Part shown: positions 26,874 through 36,197 of the stretch, piece after piece
Numbering within the stretch: the first letter of the stretch is position 1
Layout of the letters: every line of letters starts with the position of its first letter
Source of the DNA: an uncultured Sphingomonadaceae bacterium
Lineage (GTDB): Bacteria > Pseudomonadota > Alphaproteobacteria > Sphingomonadales > Sphingomonadaceae
Direction: 5' to 3'
Assembly (NCBI GenBank): GCA_947499975.1
Contig: CANMQE010000001.1
Span: 62,001 to 126,000, forward strand
DNA: 64,000 nt
Program-made: the position numbers and the translations under genes
Notes under the pieces: generated by a model
The model's database searches: none
Told to the model about the DNA's origin: nothing
What the model saw: only the letters and a program-made list of their open reading frames with translations

Positions 26874-27388
26874 GCGGCATCTCCCGCGCCGTTGGTCTGT
26901 TCTGCGACCTCGGAAATAGCTGCCACGATATTGGCATAGGCGCCGCAGCGGCAAAGGTTGCCGCTCATGCGCTCGCGGATCTCGTCGGCGGTGGGCTTGA
27001 TCGGGCCGTCCAGGCTCTCGCTCGCGTCGCTCGGCATGTTGTTCGCCAGTTCCTGCAGCATTGCCGTGGCGGAACAGATCTGGCCCGGCGTGCAATAGCC
27101 GCACTGGTAACCGTCATGTTCCACGAAAGCCTTTTGCAAGGCCGACGGGGCATCGGGCGTGCCCAGCCCTTCGATCGTCGTCACGCTGTCGCCATCGTGG
27201 GTGACGGCGAGCGACAGGCAGGAGTTGATCCGCTGCCCGTTCACAATAACCGTGCAGGCGCCGCACTGGCCGTGATCGCAGCCTTTCTTCGTGCCGGTGA
27301 GGGCGCAATTGTGGCGCAGGAAATCCAGCAATGAGGTGCGGGGATCGCGCGGCAGATCGTGCGGCGTGTCGTTGACTGTTATCGGCAT
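26870..27388 (-). CDS. Aldehyde oxidoreductase, 2Fe-2S subunit (PaoA-like)
   Basis: 172 residues from the ATG at 27388 (MPITVND), which has GGAG upstream. The plant-ferredoxin-type cluster ligands are C37, C42, C45 (GCDHGQCGACTV) and C57. The second, all-helical domain has GYQCGYCTPGQI and NLCRCGAYANI. Unlike E. coli PaoA, no twin-arginine signal peptide is seen from this start, so the enzyme is probably cytoplasmic; longer in-frame extensions to 27481 also lack an RR motif followed by a hydrophobic stretch. First gene of the operon, diverging from the propeller/amidohydrolase gene. Confidence 0.9.
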   Translation of the reverse strand: MPITVNDTPHDLPRDPRTSLLDFLRHNCALTGTKKGCDHGQCGACTVIVNGQRINSCLSLAVTHDGDSVTTIEGLGTPDAPSALQKAFVEHDGYQCGYCTPGQICSATAMLQELANNMPSDASESLDGPIKPTADEIRERMSGNLCRCGAYANIVAAISEVAEQTNGAGDAA

Positions 27389-27557
27389 TGGGGAGACTCC
27401 ACTTTCCATCGCAACGCACCCGGGCGAAAAAGTGTCCGCGTTTTTGAAAACGCATCGCGGCTGGGTGCGCCATCCAGGCACCTGCGCAGCTATGGTTGCA
27501 GTTGCTACGACTTTGCGACACTGTTCGCCCCGTCATCTCAAACCGGGAAAATTATCC

Positions 27558-30500
27558 ATGATCCGCAAGCTGCTACTCCTCTCTTCCACATGCCTGTTCG
27601 TCGCTGCCGCGCCCCAGATCGCGCTGGCGCAGGAGGATGAGGAGTGGGATGTAAATAATCCGCCCGGCGTCGAGATTACAGAAGTGCCCATCAACGTTCA
27701 GGAAGGCACGTGGATGGATGTGGACGTATCGCCCGACGGGCGCAGGATCGCGTTTTCCCTGCTCGGCGATATCTATACGATGCCGATCGCGGGCGGCACG
27801 CCTACGCGCATTTCCGAGGGCCTGGCGTGGGAGGTGCATCCGCGTTTCTCTCCCGATGGCAGCCGAATCGCCTTCACCTCGGACCGGGGCGGCGGCGACA
27901 ATATCTGGATCATGAACGCCGATGGCAGCGACGCGCGCCAGTTGACGGATGAGACCTTCCGCCTGCTGAACCAGCCGACATGGTCACCCGATGGCCGTTT
28001 CATCGCGGCGAAGAAGCATTTCACCACCGGCAGGTCGCTCGGCACGGGCGAGGTATGGCTGTATCACGTATCGGGCGGCGGCGGCATCGCGCTGGTGGAA
28101 CGCGCGAACGAGCAGCTGCAGAAGGAACTGGGCGAGCCGATCTATGCGCCCGAAGGCGATGCGATCTATTACACCCGCAACATCACGCCGGGTAACACCT
28201 TCGTCTATGCGCAGGATTCCAATTCGGACCTGTTCAACATCGAACGCTACGACCTGGAGACAGGCGAAGTCACCACGGCGGTGAGCGGGTTGGGCGGGGC
28301 GGTACGCCCTACGCCATCGCCCGATGGCCGGATGATGGCATTCGTGCGGCGTGAGAACACCCGCTCGCGCCTCTATGTAAAGGACATGGAGACAGGCGCA
28401 GAACGCATGATCTACGCCGATCTCGATCAGGACGTGCAGGAGACATGGGCCGTCACCGGTGTCTATCCCAACATGGACTGGACGCCCGACAGCCGTTCCA
28501 TCGTGTTCTGGGCAGGCGGCAAGATCCGCCGCGTGAATGCCGATGGCACGAACGCGCAGGAAATTCCGTTCACGGTGGCAGACACGCGCGGCATCCTGCC
28601 CGCGCCGCATCCCGTGATTCCCGTCGCCAGCGATACGGTGGACGTGACGATGGCACGCTTTGCCGAGGTTTCGCCCGACGGGCGCACCGTGGTGTTCGAA
28701 AGCCTGGGCCGCCTGTTCACGATGCCCGCAGGCGGTGGCACACCGCGCCCGCTGACGGGTGAGACCGATGCGACGGAGATGTTCCCCAGCTGGTCCCGCG
28801 ATGGCGATTCCATCGTCTATGTCCGCTGGACGGACGAGGGGCTGGGCCAGATCCGCACTGTGGGCCGTGACGGGCGCGGCGGGCGCACCGTCACCAGCCA
28901 GCAGGGCCATTACGCGCGCCCGCATTTCTCGCCGGACGGGCAGACGATCGTTTTCGAGAAGGGTGCAGGCGGCTATCTGACCGCGCCGGAATATTCGGAA
29001 AACCCCGGCGTCTATCGCGTGGCTGCAAGCGGCGGCGATCCCGTGCTGGTCAGCCGCAGCATGTCCGCACCGCATTTCGGTGCCAGCAACGAACGCATCT
29101 TCATGACCGGTAGCGAAGACGGCGCTCAGGCGCTGATTTCCACCGATCTCAACGGCAATGATGCCCGCACCCACGCCAGCGGCGAACTGGTAACGGGCTA
29201 TCACGTCTCTCCCACCGGCGATTACTTCGCCTTCAGCGAGAATTACGATGCCTTCGTGATGCCGCTGATGCCGGGCACGCAGGCGGTGACGATCTCTGCC
29301 ACCACCAAGAGCCTGCCCGTGGTGGAAGTCTCGGATTCGGGCGCGAGCTACATCCACTGGTCGAACGACGGGCAGCGGCTGAACTGGTCGCTTGGCCCCA
29401 CGCTGTATTCCGCATCGGTGGACGAGCTGTTCCCCAGCGCGCCGCCTGCGGAAGGGGAGGAATTCGCAGGATTCCAGCCGCCCGAAACCGGCGTTTCCAT
29501 GTTGCGCACCGTGCCCGCAGACCGGCACGAGGGCGTTCTTGCCATCACCGGCGCGCGCGTCATCTCCATGGCGAACGAGGCGGGTGGCATCATCGAGAAC
29601 GCCACTATCCTGGTGCAGGACGACAAGATCGCCGCCATCGGCCGAGCTGCTGAAATCAGCATTCCGGCAGGCACCCCCACGATCGACGCGGCGGGTCGCA
29701 CGGTCATGCCCGGCCTGGTGGATGCGCACGCCCATGGCTCCTATTCCGCCGATGAACTGGTGCCGCAGCAGAACTGGAACCTGATCCAGACGCTGGCCCT
29801 TGGCACCACCACGATCCACGATCCTTCCAGCAACACCTCGTTCTTCGTGGCGGACGACATGCAGCGCGCCGGGATGACGCTTGGCCCGCGCATGTTCAGC
29901 ACCGGGCGCATCATCTACGGCGCGAGGGCCGCTGGCGCATACGCACAGATCGATACGCTGGACGATGCGCTGGATCACGTGCGACGCCTGCGGGCGGAAG
30001 GCGCGCCCAGCGTGAAGAACTACAACCAGCCCCGCCGTGACCAGCGCCAGATGGTGGTGGAAGCCGCACGGCAGGAAAACATGCTGGTGGTGGCCGAGGG
30101 TGGATCGCTGTTCGGCATGGACCTGAACCTGATCGCGGACGGCAATTCCACGCTGGAGCACAATATTCCAGTGATGACGCTGTACGAGGATGTCCTGCAG
30201 TTCTTCGGCCAGTCCAACACCAATTACACCCCCACGCTGGTGGTGGGATATGGCGGTCTGGCAGGCGATCCCTACTGGCGCCAGGCAACCAATGTGTTCG
30301 AGCAGCCCCTGCTGATGGCCCATACGCCGCCGGCAATCCTGCGCGCGGACAACGCCCGCCGCACCACCGCGCCGGAAGGCGATTTCGTGGACGACGAGAT
30401 CGCCCGCGAATCCAAGCGGCTGGCCGATCGCGGCGTGCTGGTTTCCATCGGCGCGCACGGCCAGCAGGCCGGCATCGCCGCGCATTGGGAAATCTGGTCG

Positions 30501-30767
30501 TTCGTGCGCGGCGGGATGACTCCGCTGGAAGCCCTGCGCGCAGCCACCATCGTTCCGGCCCAGTCGCTTGGCATGGATCGCGAGATCGGCTCCCTGGAAG
30601 TCGGCAAGCTGGCAGACATGGTGATCCTTGACGGCAATCCGCTGGAGAACATTCGCAATACAGAGCGCGTGGAAACGGTTGTTCTGGGCGGCCGCGCGTA
30701 TGATGCGACCACGATGAACGAAATCGTCACCGGAGACGCGCAGCGCCAGCCTTACTGGTGGGAATAA
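27558..30767 (+). CDS. Exported TolB-like beta-propeller/amidohydrolase fusion protein
   Basis: 1069 residues with a signal peptide (MIRKLLLLSSTCLFVAAAPQIALA). Residues about 30-640 hold multiple WD40-like PD40 repeats (RFSPDGSRIAFTSDRGGGDN, VSPDGRRIAFS, HFSPDGQTIVFEKG). The C-terminal ~370 residues form an amidohydrolase domain: TGARVISM at its start, the metal motif GLVDAHAHGSY near residue 722, later EHNIPVM, SIGAHGQQAGIAAHWE, and the terminal GSLEVGKLADMVILDGNPL. The combination is known from peptidase/amidohydrolase proteins of unknown substrate; it probably acts in the periplasm. It diverges from the aldehyde oxidoreductase operon and converges on the TetR gene. Confidence 0.87.
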   Translation: MIRKLLLLSSTCLFVAAAPQIALAQEDEEWDVNNPPGVEITEVPINVQEGTWMDVDVSPDGRRIAFSLLGDIYTMPIAGGTPTRISEGLAWEVHPRFSPDGSRIAFTSDRGGGDNIWIMNADGSDARQLTDETFRLLNQPTWSPDGRFIAAKKHFTTGRSLGTGEVWLYHVSGGGGIALVERANEQLQKELGEPIYAPEGDAIYYTRNITPGNTFVYAQDSNSDLFNIERYDLETGEVTTAVSGLGGAVRPTPSPDGRMMAFVRRENTRSRLYVKDMETGAERMIYADLDQDVQETWAVTGVYPNMDWTPDSRSIVFWAGGKIRRVNADGTNAQEIPFTVADTRGILPAPHPVIPVASDTVDVTMARFAEVSPDGRTVVFESLGRLFTMPAGGGTPRPLTGETDATEMFPSWSRDGDSIVYVRWTDEGLGQIRTVGRDGRGGRTVTSQQGHYARPHFSPDGQTIVFEKGAGGYLTAPEYSENPGVYRVAASGGDPVLVSRSMSAPHFGASNERIFMTGSEDGAQALISTDLNGNDARTHASGELVTGYHVSPTGDYFAFSENYDAFVMPLMPGTQAVTISATTKSLPVVEVSDSGASYIHWSNDGQRLNWSLGPTLYSASVDELFPSAPPAEGEEFAGFQPPETGVSMLRTVPADRHEGVLAITGARVISMANEAGGIIENATILVQDDKIAAIGRAAEISIPAGTPTIDAAGRTVMPGLVDAHAHGSYSADELVPQQNWNLIQTLALGTTTIHDPSSNTSFFVADDMQRAGMTLGPRMFSTGRIIYGARAAGAYAQIDTLDDALDHVRRLRAEGAPSVKNYNQPRRDQRQMVVEAARQENMLVVAEGGSLFGMDLNLIADGNSTLEHNIPVMTLYEDVLQFFGQSNTNYTPTLVVGYGGLAGDPYWRQATNVFEQPLLMAHTPPAILRADNARRTTAPEGDFVDDEIARESKRLADRGVLVSIGAHGQQAGIAAHWEIWSFVRGGMTPLEALRAATIVPAQSLGMDREIGSLEVGKLADMVILDGNPLENIRNTERVETVVLGGRAYDATTMNEIVTGDAQRQPYWWE

Positions 30768-30828
30768 CCGGCAGCGCGCTGCACGGGGCAGGGCATTTAG
30801 GGGCAGGGCGCAAATGTGGGCGGGGCGT

Positions 30829-31464
30829 TCAGTCCCGCCCGATGCCGTCGCGCAGCATGGTGTTGGCAAGATCCGCCACGGCATCTGCCTGGCTGCCATC
30901 GTCCCACACGCAGTAACGCAGGCCCAGGAACACGTTCATCCCCATCAGCGCCCAGGCGTGCGCTTCTTCCATCCCTTCGCGGAACGCGCCCTCGCTCTCG
31001 CCCTTCTTCAGGCGTTGCAGGATGCGGATCGCGGTGGTCTGGTAATGCTCCTGGAAACTGGCGGGATCGACGAATTCAGCTTCGTCGATGATACGGTAGA
31101 TTTCCTTGTTGTCTGCGGCGAACTCCAGGAAGGCGCGCAGCGCGGCATGCTCCACTTCGAACGGAGCAAGCTCGGGCGTCACCGCGCTGCCCGCGTGCGC
31201 GGCAACCTGGCCGCTCATGTCCTTCACCAGTGCGCGGAAGATCTCGTCCTTGCTGTCGAAATAGGTGTAGAAACTGCCCAGCGCGGTGCCGGCGCGGCGG
31301 GTGATGCCGCTGATCGAGGCATCGTGAAACCCCTTCTCGCCAAATTCCTTTGCCGCTGCATCCAGCAGCTTGCGCAGCGTCTGTCGCCCGCGCGCGGTGC
31401 GCGGTGTCTTGGTTTCGCCATTGGGGGTTTTGCCAAGCGGGGCGCGTGATCGGGTTGTTGCCAT
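30829..31464 (-). CDS. TetR family transcriptional regulator
   Basis: 211 residues from the ATG at 31464. The N-terminal helix-turn-helix is LLDAAAKEFGEKGFHDASIS followed by GITRRAGTALGSFYTYFDSKDEIFRALV, the standard TetR signature. The ligand domain carries ADNKEIYRIIDEAEFVDP. No good Shine-Dalgarno sequence precedes the start. It diverges from the TonB-dependent receptor gene across 109 bases that contain a 23-base inverted repeat, so control of the receptor/hydrolase/MFS operon is likely. Confidence 0.9.
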   Translation of the reverse strand: MATTRSRAPLGKTPNGETKTPRTARGRQTLRKLLDAAAKEFGEKGFHDASISGITRRAGTALGSFYTYFDSKDEIFRALVKDMSGQVAAHAGSAVTPELAPFEVEHAALRAFLEFAADNKEIYRIIDEAEFVDPASFQEHYQTTAIRILQRLKKGESEGAFREGMEEAHAWALMGMNVFLGLRYCVWDDGSQADAVADLANTMLRDGIGRD

Positions 31465-31510
31465 TTTGCAATGGCTAACCGCTTTCGTCGGCCAGCGCAA
31501 AAACTAAAAG

Positions 31511-31533
31511 TTGAAAGGTGGTTCATGTTTCAA
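31511..31533. promoter_or_regulatory. Candidate TetR operator upstream of the TonB-dependent receptor
   Basis: Inverted repeat TTGAAA (31511-31516) and TTTCAA (31528-31533) with an 11-base centre, in the divergent region between the TetR gene and the receptor gene. Size and position suit a TetR dimer site; no experimental basis. Confidence 0.4.
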
Positions 31534-31573
31534 TACTGAGGCGGTCAATAAGAATCGTTCTGGGAGAACTCTG

Positions 31574-33919
31574 ATGACCAAGGCCCTTCTCTGGCAATCC
31601 ACCGCTTGTGCGCTCGTAATGGGCGCGCTGGCCATGCCTGCACACGCACAGCAGATCGATGCGCCCGAGGAGGCGGAAGAGGCCACTGGTGGCACCATCA
31701 TCGTGACCGCGCGCCGCCGCGAGGAACGACTGGTGGACGTGCCTGTCGCCGTGTCCAGCTTCGGTGCAGAGGAATTGCAGCAGCGCGGCTCTGTCGACAT
31801 TACCGACATCGCGCAGATCACGCCCAACACCACGCTGGAAGAATCGCGCGGCACCAACTCCACGCTCTCCGCCTTCATCCGCGGCATCGGCCAGCAGGAT
31901 CCCGTCTCCGGCTTCGAGCAGGGCGTGGGCATCTATCTGGACGACGTATATCTCAACCGTCCGCAGGCCGCCGTTCTCGACATCTACGATGTGGAGCGGA
32001 TCGAGGTGCTGCGCGGGCCGCAGGGCACGCTCTACGGCCGCAACACCATCGGCGGCGCGGTGAAATACGTCACCCGTGAACTGCCCGATGAAACCAGCCT
32101 GCGCCTGCGCGGAACGCTGGGCACCTATGGCCGCGCCGAAGCGGTTGTTACGGCATCCACGCCGATCACCGACATCGTGCGAGTGGGCGGTTCTGTTGCG
32201 CGCCTGTCGCGCGATGGCTTTGGCGAGAACCTCACCACGGGCGAGGAAAACTACAACAAGGATATCTGGGCGGCCCGCGGCACGCTGGAAGTCGGCGGCA
32301 ATGGCGAGGATTACCTGCTGCGCTTCTCCGGCGATTACACGCACGACATGTCCAACGCGCGCGGCGGCCATCGCCTGATCCCCGGCGCCGTATCCGGCGC
32401 CCCGGTGCTGGACGACGTCTATGATACCCGCGGCGGCCTGACCGATCCCGATCAGGACGTGGAGGCCTATGGCTTTGCGCTCAACGCTCGCTTGGATGTA
32501 TCGCCGGCCCTAACGCTGCGTTCCATCACGTCCTACCGCGAGGATGAAAGCGCATCGCCCATCGATTTCGACGCCCTGCCTGCTGTCGATCTCGATGTTC
32601 CAGCCTTCTACGTCAACTCGCAGTTCAGCCAGGAAGTCCAGCTGATCTGGGACGATGGCGGACGTTTTACCGGCCTGTTGGGCGGCTACTATCTGGATGC
32701 CAAGGCCGACACGCAGTTCGACGTGCGCCTGTTCACCACCTTTGCAGGGTTCACCGCCTTCACAGAGGCGAATGTCGATACCGAGACCTACGCGGTCTTC
32801 GGCGATTTCACCTACGACATCACTGACCAGATCAGCCTTTCGCTGGGTGGCCGCTACACCTGGGACAACCGCAAGGCAGAGATCCTGCGCCAGAACTATC
32901 TGGGTGGCGGTTCACCGGTATTTGGCGGCGCGGGCATTCTGTTCGGCGCACCCAGCACCGATTTCCAGGGTGATGCCGATTTCGACAAGTTCACTCCGCG
33001 CGTCTCGCTCAGCTACCAGCCGACGCCGGATCACAACATCTACGCCAGCTATTCGCAGGGCTTCAAGGGCGGCGGTTTCGATCCGCGCGGCGTGGGCGTG
33101 AACGCACCGGCAGCCGTGCCGGGCATGCCCACCGATGAAGAGGTGACCGAGTTCCTGACATTCGAGCCGGAATCGGTCGACAGCTACGAAGTCGGCTACA
33201 AGGGCAGCCTGCTGGGCGATGCCGTCTATATTGCGGTCGCCGGTTTCTATGCCGATTACACCAATGTCCAGATCCCCGGATCGGTGGCCTGTAACGTTGG
33301 CGGGATCGCCACGTTCTGCGGCGTTGTCTCCAACGCCGGCGCGGCAGACATCATGGGTCTGGAATTCGAAACCAGCGCCCGCCTTGGCCGCGACATGTTC
33401 GCCTCTGGCGACGAGCTTCGCCTGCAGGGCGCGCTGGGCTGGATCGATGCGGAATACACCGAATACGTCACCAATATCGGCGGCGTGCCCACCGATGTCT
33501 CGGATTTCCGCGAAGTGCAGAACACCCCTGAATGGAGCGGCAGCGCAACGCTGGGCTACACCACGCCGGTGGGCAGCGGAGACCTGTATCTCGGCAGCAC
33601 GGTTTCCTATCGCAGCGAAACCTCGCAGTTCGAAGTCCCCAATCCCTTCCTCGATCAGGATGGCTATGCCCTTGTTGACGCCAGCATCGTGTGGACCAGC
33701 GGCGATGGCGGTTTCAGCCTCGGCCTCTACGGTCGCAACCTGACGGACAAGGAATACAAGACCTCGGGCTACACCTTCGTTGTGGCCGACCCTGTCACCG
33801 GCGAACTCGCCAGCGGACCGGGCGGGCTGCCGATCCCCTCGCTGGGCACGGAAGGCACGCTGACCGCTTTCTACGGCAACCCGCGCCAGGTATACGTCAC
33901 TGCCACCATCGAATTCTGA
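31574..33919 (+). CDS. TonB-dependent outer membrane receptor
   Basis: 781 residues. A signal peptide (MTKALLWQSTACALVMGALAMPAHA) is followed by the plug domain: TIIVTARRREERLVDVPVAV, then VGIYLDDVYLNRPQAAVLDI and VERIEVLRGPQGTLYGRNTI. A 22-strand-type barrel follows and the chain ends in ATIEF with a terminal aromatic residue, the outer-membrane insertion signal. The start at 31574 has GGGAGA upstream. Sphingomonads use many such receptors for complex organic substrates. It is followed by an alpha/beta hydrolase and an MFS carrier, suggesting uptake across both membranes plus hydrolysis of one substrate class, which cannot be named. Confidence 0.93.
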   Translation: MTKALLWQSTACALVMGALAMPAHAQQIDAPEEAEEATGGTIIVTARRREERLVDVPVAVSSFGAEELQQRGSVDITDIAQITPNTTLEESRGTNSTLSAFIRGIGQQDPVSGFEQGVGIYLDDVYLNRPQAAVLDIYDVERIEVLRGPQGTLYGRNTIGGAVKYVTRELPDETSLRLRGTLGTYGRAEAVVTASTPITDIVRVGGSVARLSRDGFGENLTTGEENYNKDIWAARGTLEVGGNGEDYLLRFSGDYTHDMSNARGGHRLIPGAVSGAPVLDDVYDTRGGLTDPDQDVEAYGFALNARLDVSPALTLRSITSYREDESASPIDFDALPAVDLDVPAFYVNSQFSQEVQLIWDDGGRFTGLLGGYYLDAKADTQFDVRLFTTFAGFTAFTEANVDTETYAVFGDFTYDITDQISLSLGGRYTWDNRKAEILRQNYLGGGSPVFGGAGILFGAPSTDFQGDADFDKFTPRVSLSYQPTPDHNIYASYSQGFKGGGFDPRGVGVNAPAAVPGMPTDEEVTEFLTFEPESVDSYEVGYKGSLLGDAVYIAVAGFYADYTNVQIPGSVACNVGGIATFCGVVSNAGAADIMGLEFETSARLGRDMFASGDELRLQGALGWIDAEYTEYVTNIGGVPTDVSDFREVQNTPEWSGSATLGYTTPVGSGDLYLGSTVSYRSETSQFEVPNPFLDQDGYALVDASIVWTSGDGGFSLGLYGRNLTDKEYKTSGYTFVVADPVTGELASGPGGLPIPSLGTEGTLTAFYGNPRQVYVTATIEF

Positions 33920-33947
33920 TCCGCACGTCCGCGGACAGGATGAAGCG

Positions 33948-34808
33948 ATGACGCAATATCGAGAGCACCGATACACAAGCGCGTGCGGACGGCTGGAGCT
34001 GTTCGCACGCGACTACCCCTCCAACGGGCCGCCGCTGCTGCTAATGCACGGCCTGACGCGCAACAGCGGCGATTTCGAGCCGCTGGCGCAGCATCTTTGC
34101 AAAGATTACCGCCTGATCGTGCCGGACCAGCGCGGACGGGGCCTGTCGCAGGACGATCCCGACGCGGCCAATTACCGGCCCGATGTCTATGCGAAAGACA
34201 TGTTCGCCTTGCTGGAGAGCCTTGGCGTAGAGACCCCCGGCCTGATCGGCACATCCATGGGCGGGCTGTTGGCGCTGGTGATGAATACGATGAAGCCGGG
34301 CAGTTTCCCGGCCATCGTGTTCAACGATGTCGGCCCCGTGCTGGACCCTGCCGGCCTGGCGCGCATCGGCACCTATGTCGGCGGCGGCAAGTCCTTCGCC
34401 GATTGGGACGAGGCGGCCACGGCCTGCGCCGCCATCAACGGCGATGCCTTTCCAGGTTTTGACCGGGCGGACTGGCAGGCATGGGCGCGGCGCACCTGCC
34501 GCACACTGCCCGATGGCCGCATCGCCTTCGCCTACGATATCGCCATTGCCGATGGTTTCGCCGATATCGGAGACGAACCGCAGCCCGACATGTGGCCCCT
34601 GTGGGAAGCGCTGGGCACAACGCCCGTGCTGGTGCTGCGCGGTGCGCTGTCAGACCTGCTGACGCCCGAAACGGTGGCCGAGATGAAGACGCGCCATCAG
34701 GGCCCGTTCACCCACGTCGACGTGCCGGATCGTGGCCACGCGCCGCTACTGGATGAACCCGAGGCGCTGAATGCCATCCGCACCTTCCTGAAAGATCGCA
34801 TGACATGA
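33948..34808 (+). CDS. Alpha/beta hydrolase
   Basis: 286 residues. Oxyanion region PLLLMHGLTRNSGDFEPL, nucleophile elbow GLIGTSMGGLLAL with the likely catalytic Ser, the acid region VLVLRGALSDLLTPETVAEM, and the catalytic His in DRGHAPLLDEPEAL. No signal peptide, so cytoplasmic. It lies 28 bases after the TonB receptor and overlaps the MFS gene by 4 bases (ATGA). Possible roles are ester, lactone or C-C bond hydrolysis of the imported substrate. Confidence 0.88.
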   Translation: MTQYREHRYTSACGRLELFARDYPSNGPPLLLMHGLTRNSGDFEPLAQHLCKDYRLIVPDQRGRGLSQDDPDAANYRPDVYAKDMFALLESLGVETPGLIGTSMGGLLALVMNTMKPGSFPAIVFNDVGPVLDPAGLARIGTYVGGGKSFADWDEAATACAAINGDAFPGFDRADWQAWARRTCRTLPDGRIAFAYDIAIADGFADIGDEPQPDMWPLWEALGTTPVLVLRGALSDLLTPETVAEMKTRHQGPFTHVDVPDRGHAPLLDEPEALNAIRTFLKDRMT

Positions 34809-36085
34809 ACACAGTGGCCGCCAACACTACGAAAGACCCGCATCGCAATGTCGTGCTGGGCATGTTGCTGGTGGTTTACATCTTCAATTTCATCGACCGG
34901 CAGATCCTCTCCATCCTCGCCGCGCCCATCCAGGCGGATCTGGACCTGAGCGACGGGCAGATGGGCCTGCTGGGCGGCCTGTCTTTTGCGCTGCTGTATT
35001 CCACCATGGCCGTGCCACTGGCGGCACTGGCCGACAGGACGAGCCGCAGCTGGGTCATCGCGGTCTCGCTGGCGGCGTGGAGCGGCTTTACCGCCGTTTG
35101 TGGGCTCGCTCAGAACTTCTGGCACATCTTCCTCGCCCGCCTCGGCGTGGGCATCGGCGAGGCGGGCGGGGTGGCCCCGTCATACGCGCTGATCGGCGAT
35201 TACTTCCCCAGCTCGCAGCGCGCGACGGCGCTTTCCATCTATTCGCTGGGTATCCCCATCGGATCGGGCCTTGGCGTGCTGATGGGCGGTTACATCGCTG
35301 CCACGGTAGACTGGCGCGCGGCGTTTTTCGCCGTGGGGCTGGCGGGCGTGATCATCGTGCCGATCTTCAAATTGCTGGTGCGCGACAAGGCAAAGCCCAA
35401 GGTGGCGGCCGAGAACCCTGAGCCGCAGCCCGAACGTCCGGCGCTGAAGGAAACCGCTGCGCTGCTGGCGCGCAAGAAAAGCTTCTGGTTCCTCTCCTTC
35501 GGCGCGGCAAGCTCCTCCATGCTGGGATACGGCATCGCTTTCTGGCTGCCCAGCCTGCTGATCCGCAGCTTCGGTTTCGACCTTGTGCAGGCATCGCAGT
35601 TCTTCGGCGCGATCCTGCTGCTGGGCGGCGTTGTGGGCGTGCTGGCGGGTGGCCTGCTGGCAGACCGGCTGGGCGGACGCGACAGGGCCTATTACGCCTG
35701 GGTGCCCGGCGTTGCTTTCCTGCTGGGCCTGCCGCTCTTTGCCGCCGGTATCTCCAGCTCCGACTGGAAGCTGGCGTTCCTGCTCTTCCTCCTGCCGCAG
35801 GCTCTCGCCTACATCTGGCTCGGCCCCGTGCTTTCAGCCGTGCAGCACCTGGTGGTGCCTGCCGCGCGCTCCACCGCGTCGGCGCTGTTCCTGCTGATCA
35901 ATAACCTCATCGGCCTTGGCGGCGGCATCTATGCGCTGGGCGCGCTGTCCGATTTCCTCACCCCGATCTATGCAGACGAGGCGCTGCGCTACTCCATGCT
36001 CTACGCATTGGCGCTGTATGGCCTTGCCGCGCTGCTGATGTTCCTTGCTGGCCCGGCCCTGCGCAAGGATTGGGTTGCGGAATAA
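34805..36085 (+). CDS. MFS transporter, Spinster-like
   Basis: 426 residues, 12 predicted spans. Early motif LLVVYIFNFIDRQILSILAAPIQ and GEAGGVAPSYALIGDYFPSSQRATALSIY are typical of the proteobacterial Spns-like MFS group found beside TonB receptors in sphingomonads. It overlaps the hydrolase stop by 4 bases. Likely moves the substrate or product of the hydrolase across the inner membrane. Confidence 0.85.
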   Translation: MNTVAANTTKDPHRNVVLGMLLVVYIFNFIDRQILSILAAPIQADLDLSDGQMGLLGGLSFALLYSTMAVPLAALADRTSRSWVIAVSLAAWSGFTAVCGLAQNFWHIFLARLGVGIGEAGGVAPSYALIGDYFPSSQRATALSIYSLGIPIGSGLGVLMGGYIAATVDWRAAFFAVGLAGVIIVPIFKLLVRDKAKPKVAAENPEPQPERPALKETAALLARKKSFWFLSFGAASSSMLGYGIAFWLPSLLIRSFGFDLVQASQFFGAILLLGGVVGVLAGGLLADRLGGRDRAYYAWVPGVAFLLGLPLFAAGISSSDWKLAFLLFLLPQALAYIWLGPVLSAVQHLVVPAARSTASALFLLINNLIGLGGGIYALGALSDFLTPIYADEALRYSMLYALALYGLAALLMFLAGPALRKDWVAE

Positions 36086-36197
36086 GGCAGGCGTCGCCTC
36101 TACGGCGCGTCTCTGCAAGCCCATCATTCATCCCGCGCATAACGCTTTATGATGCATCATCACGGCTTGGCTTGTGATGTAAGCCGCGCTAAAGGTG

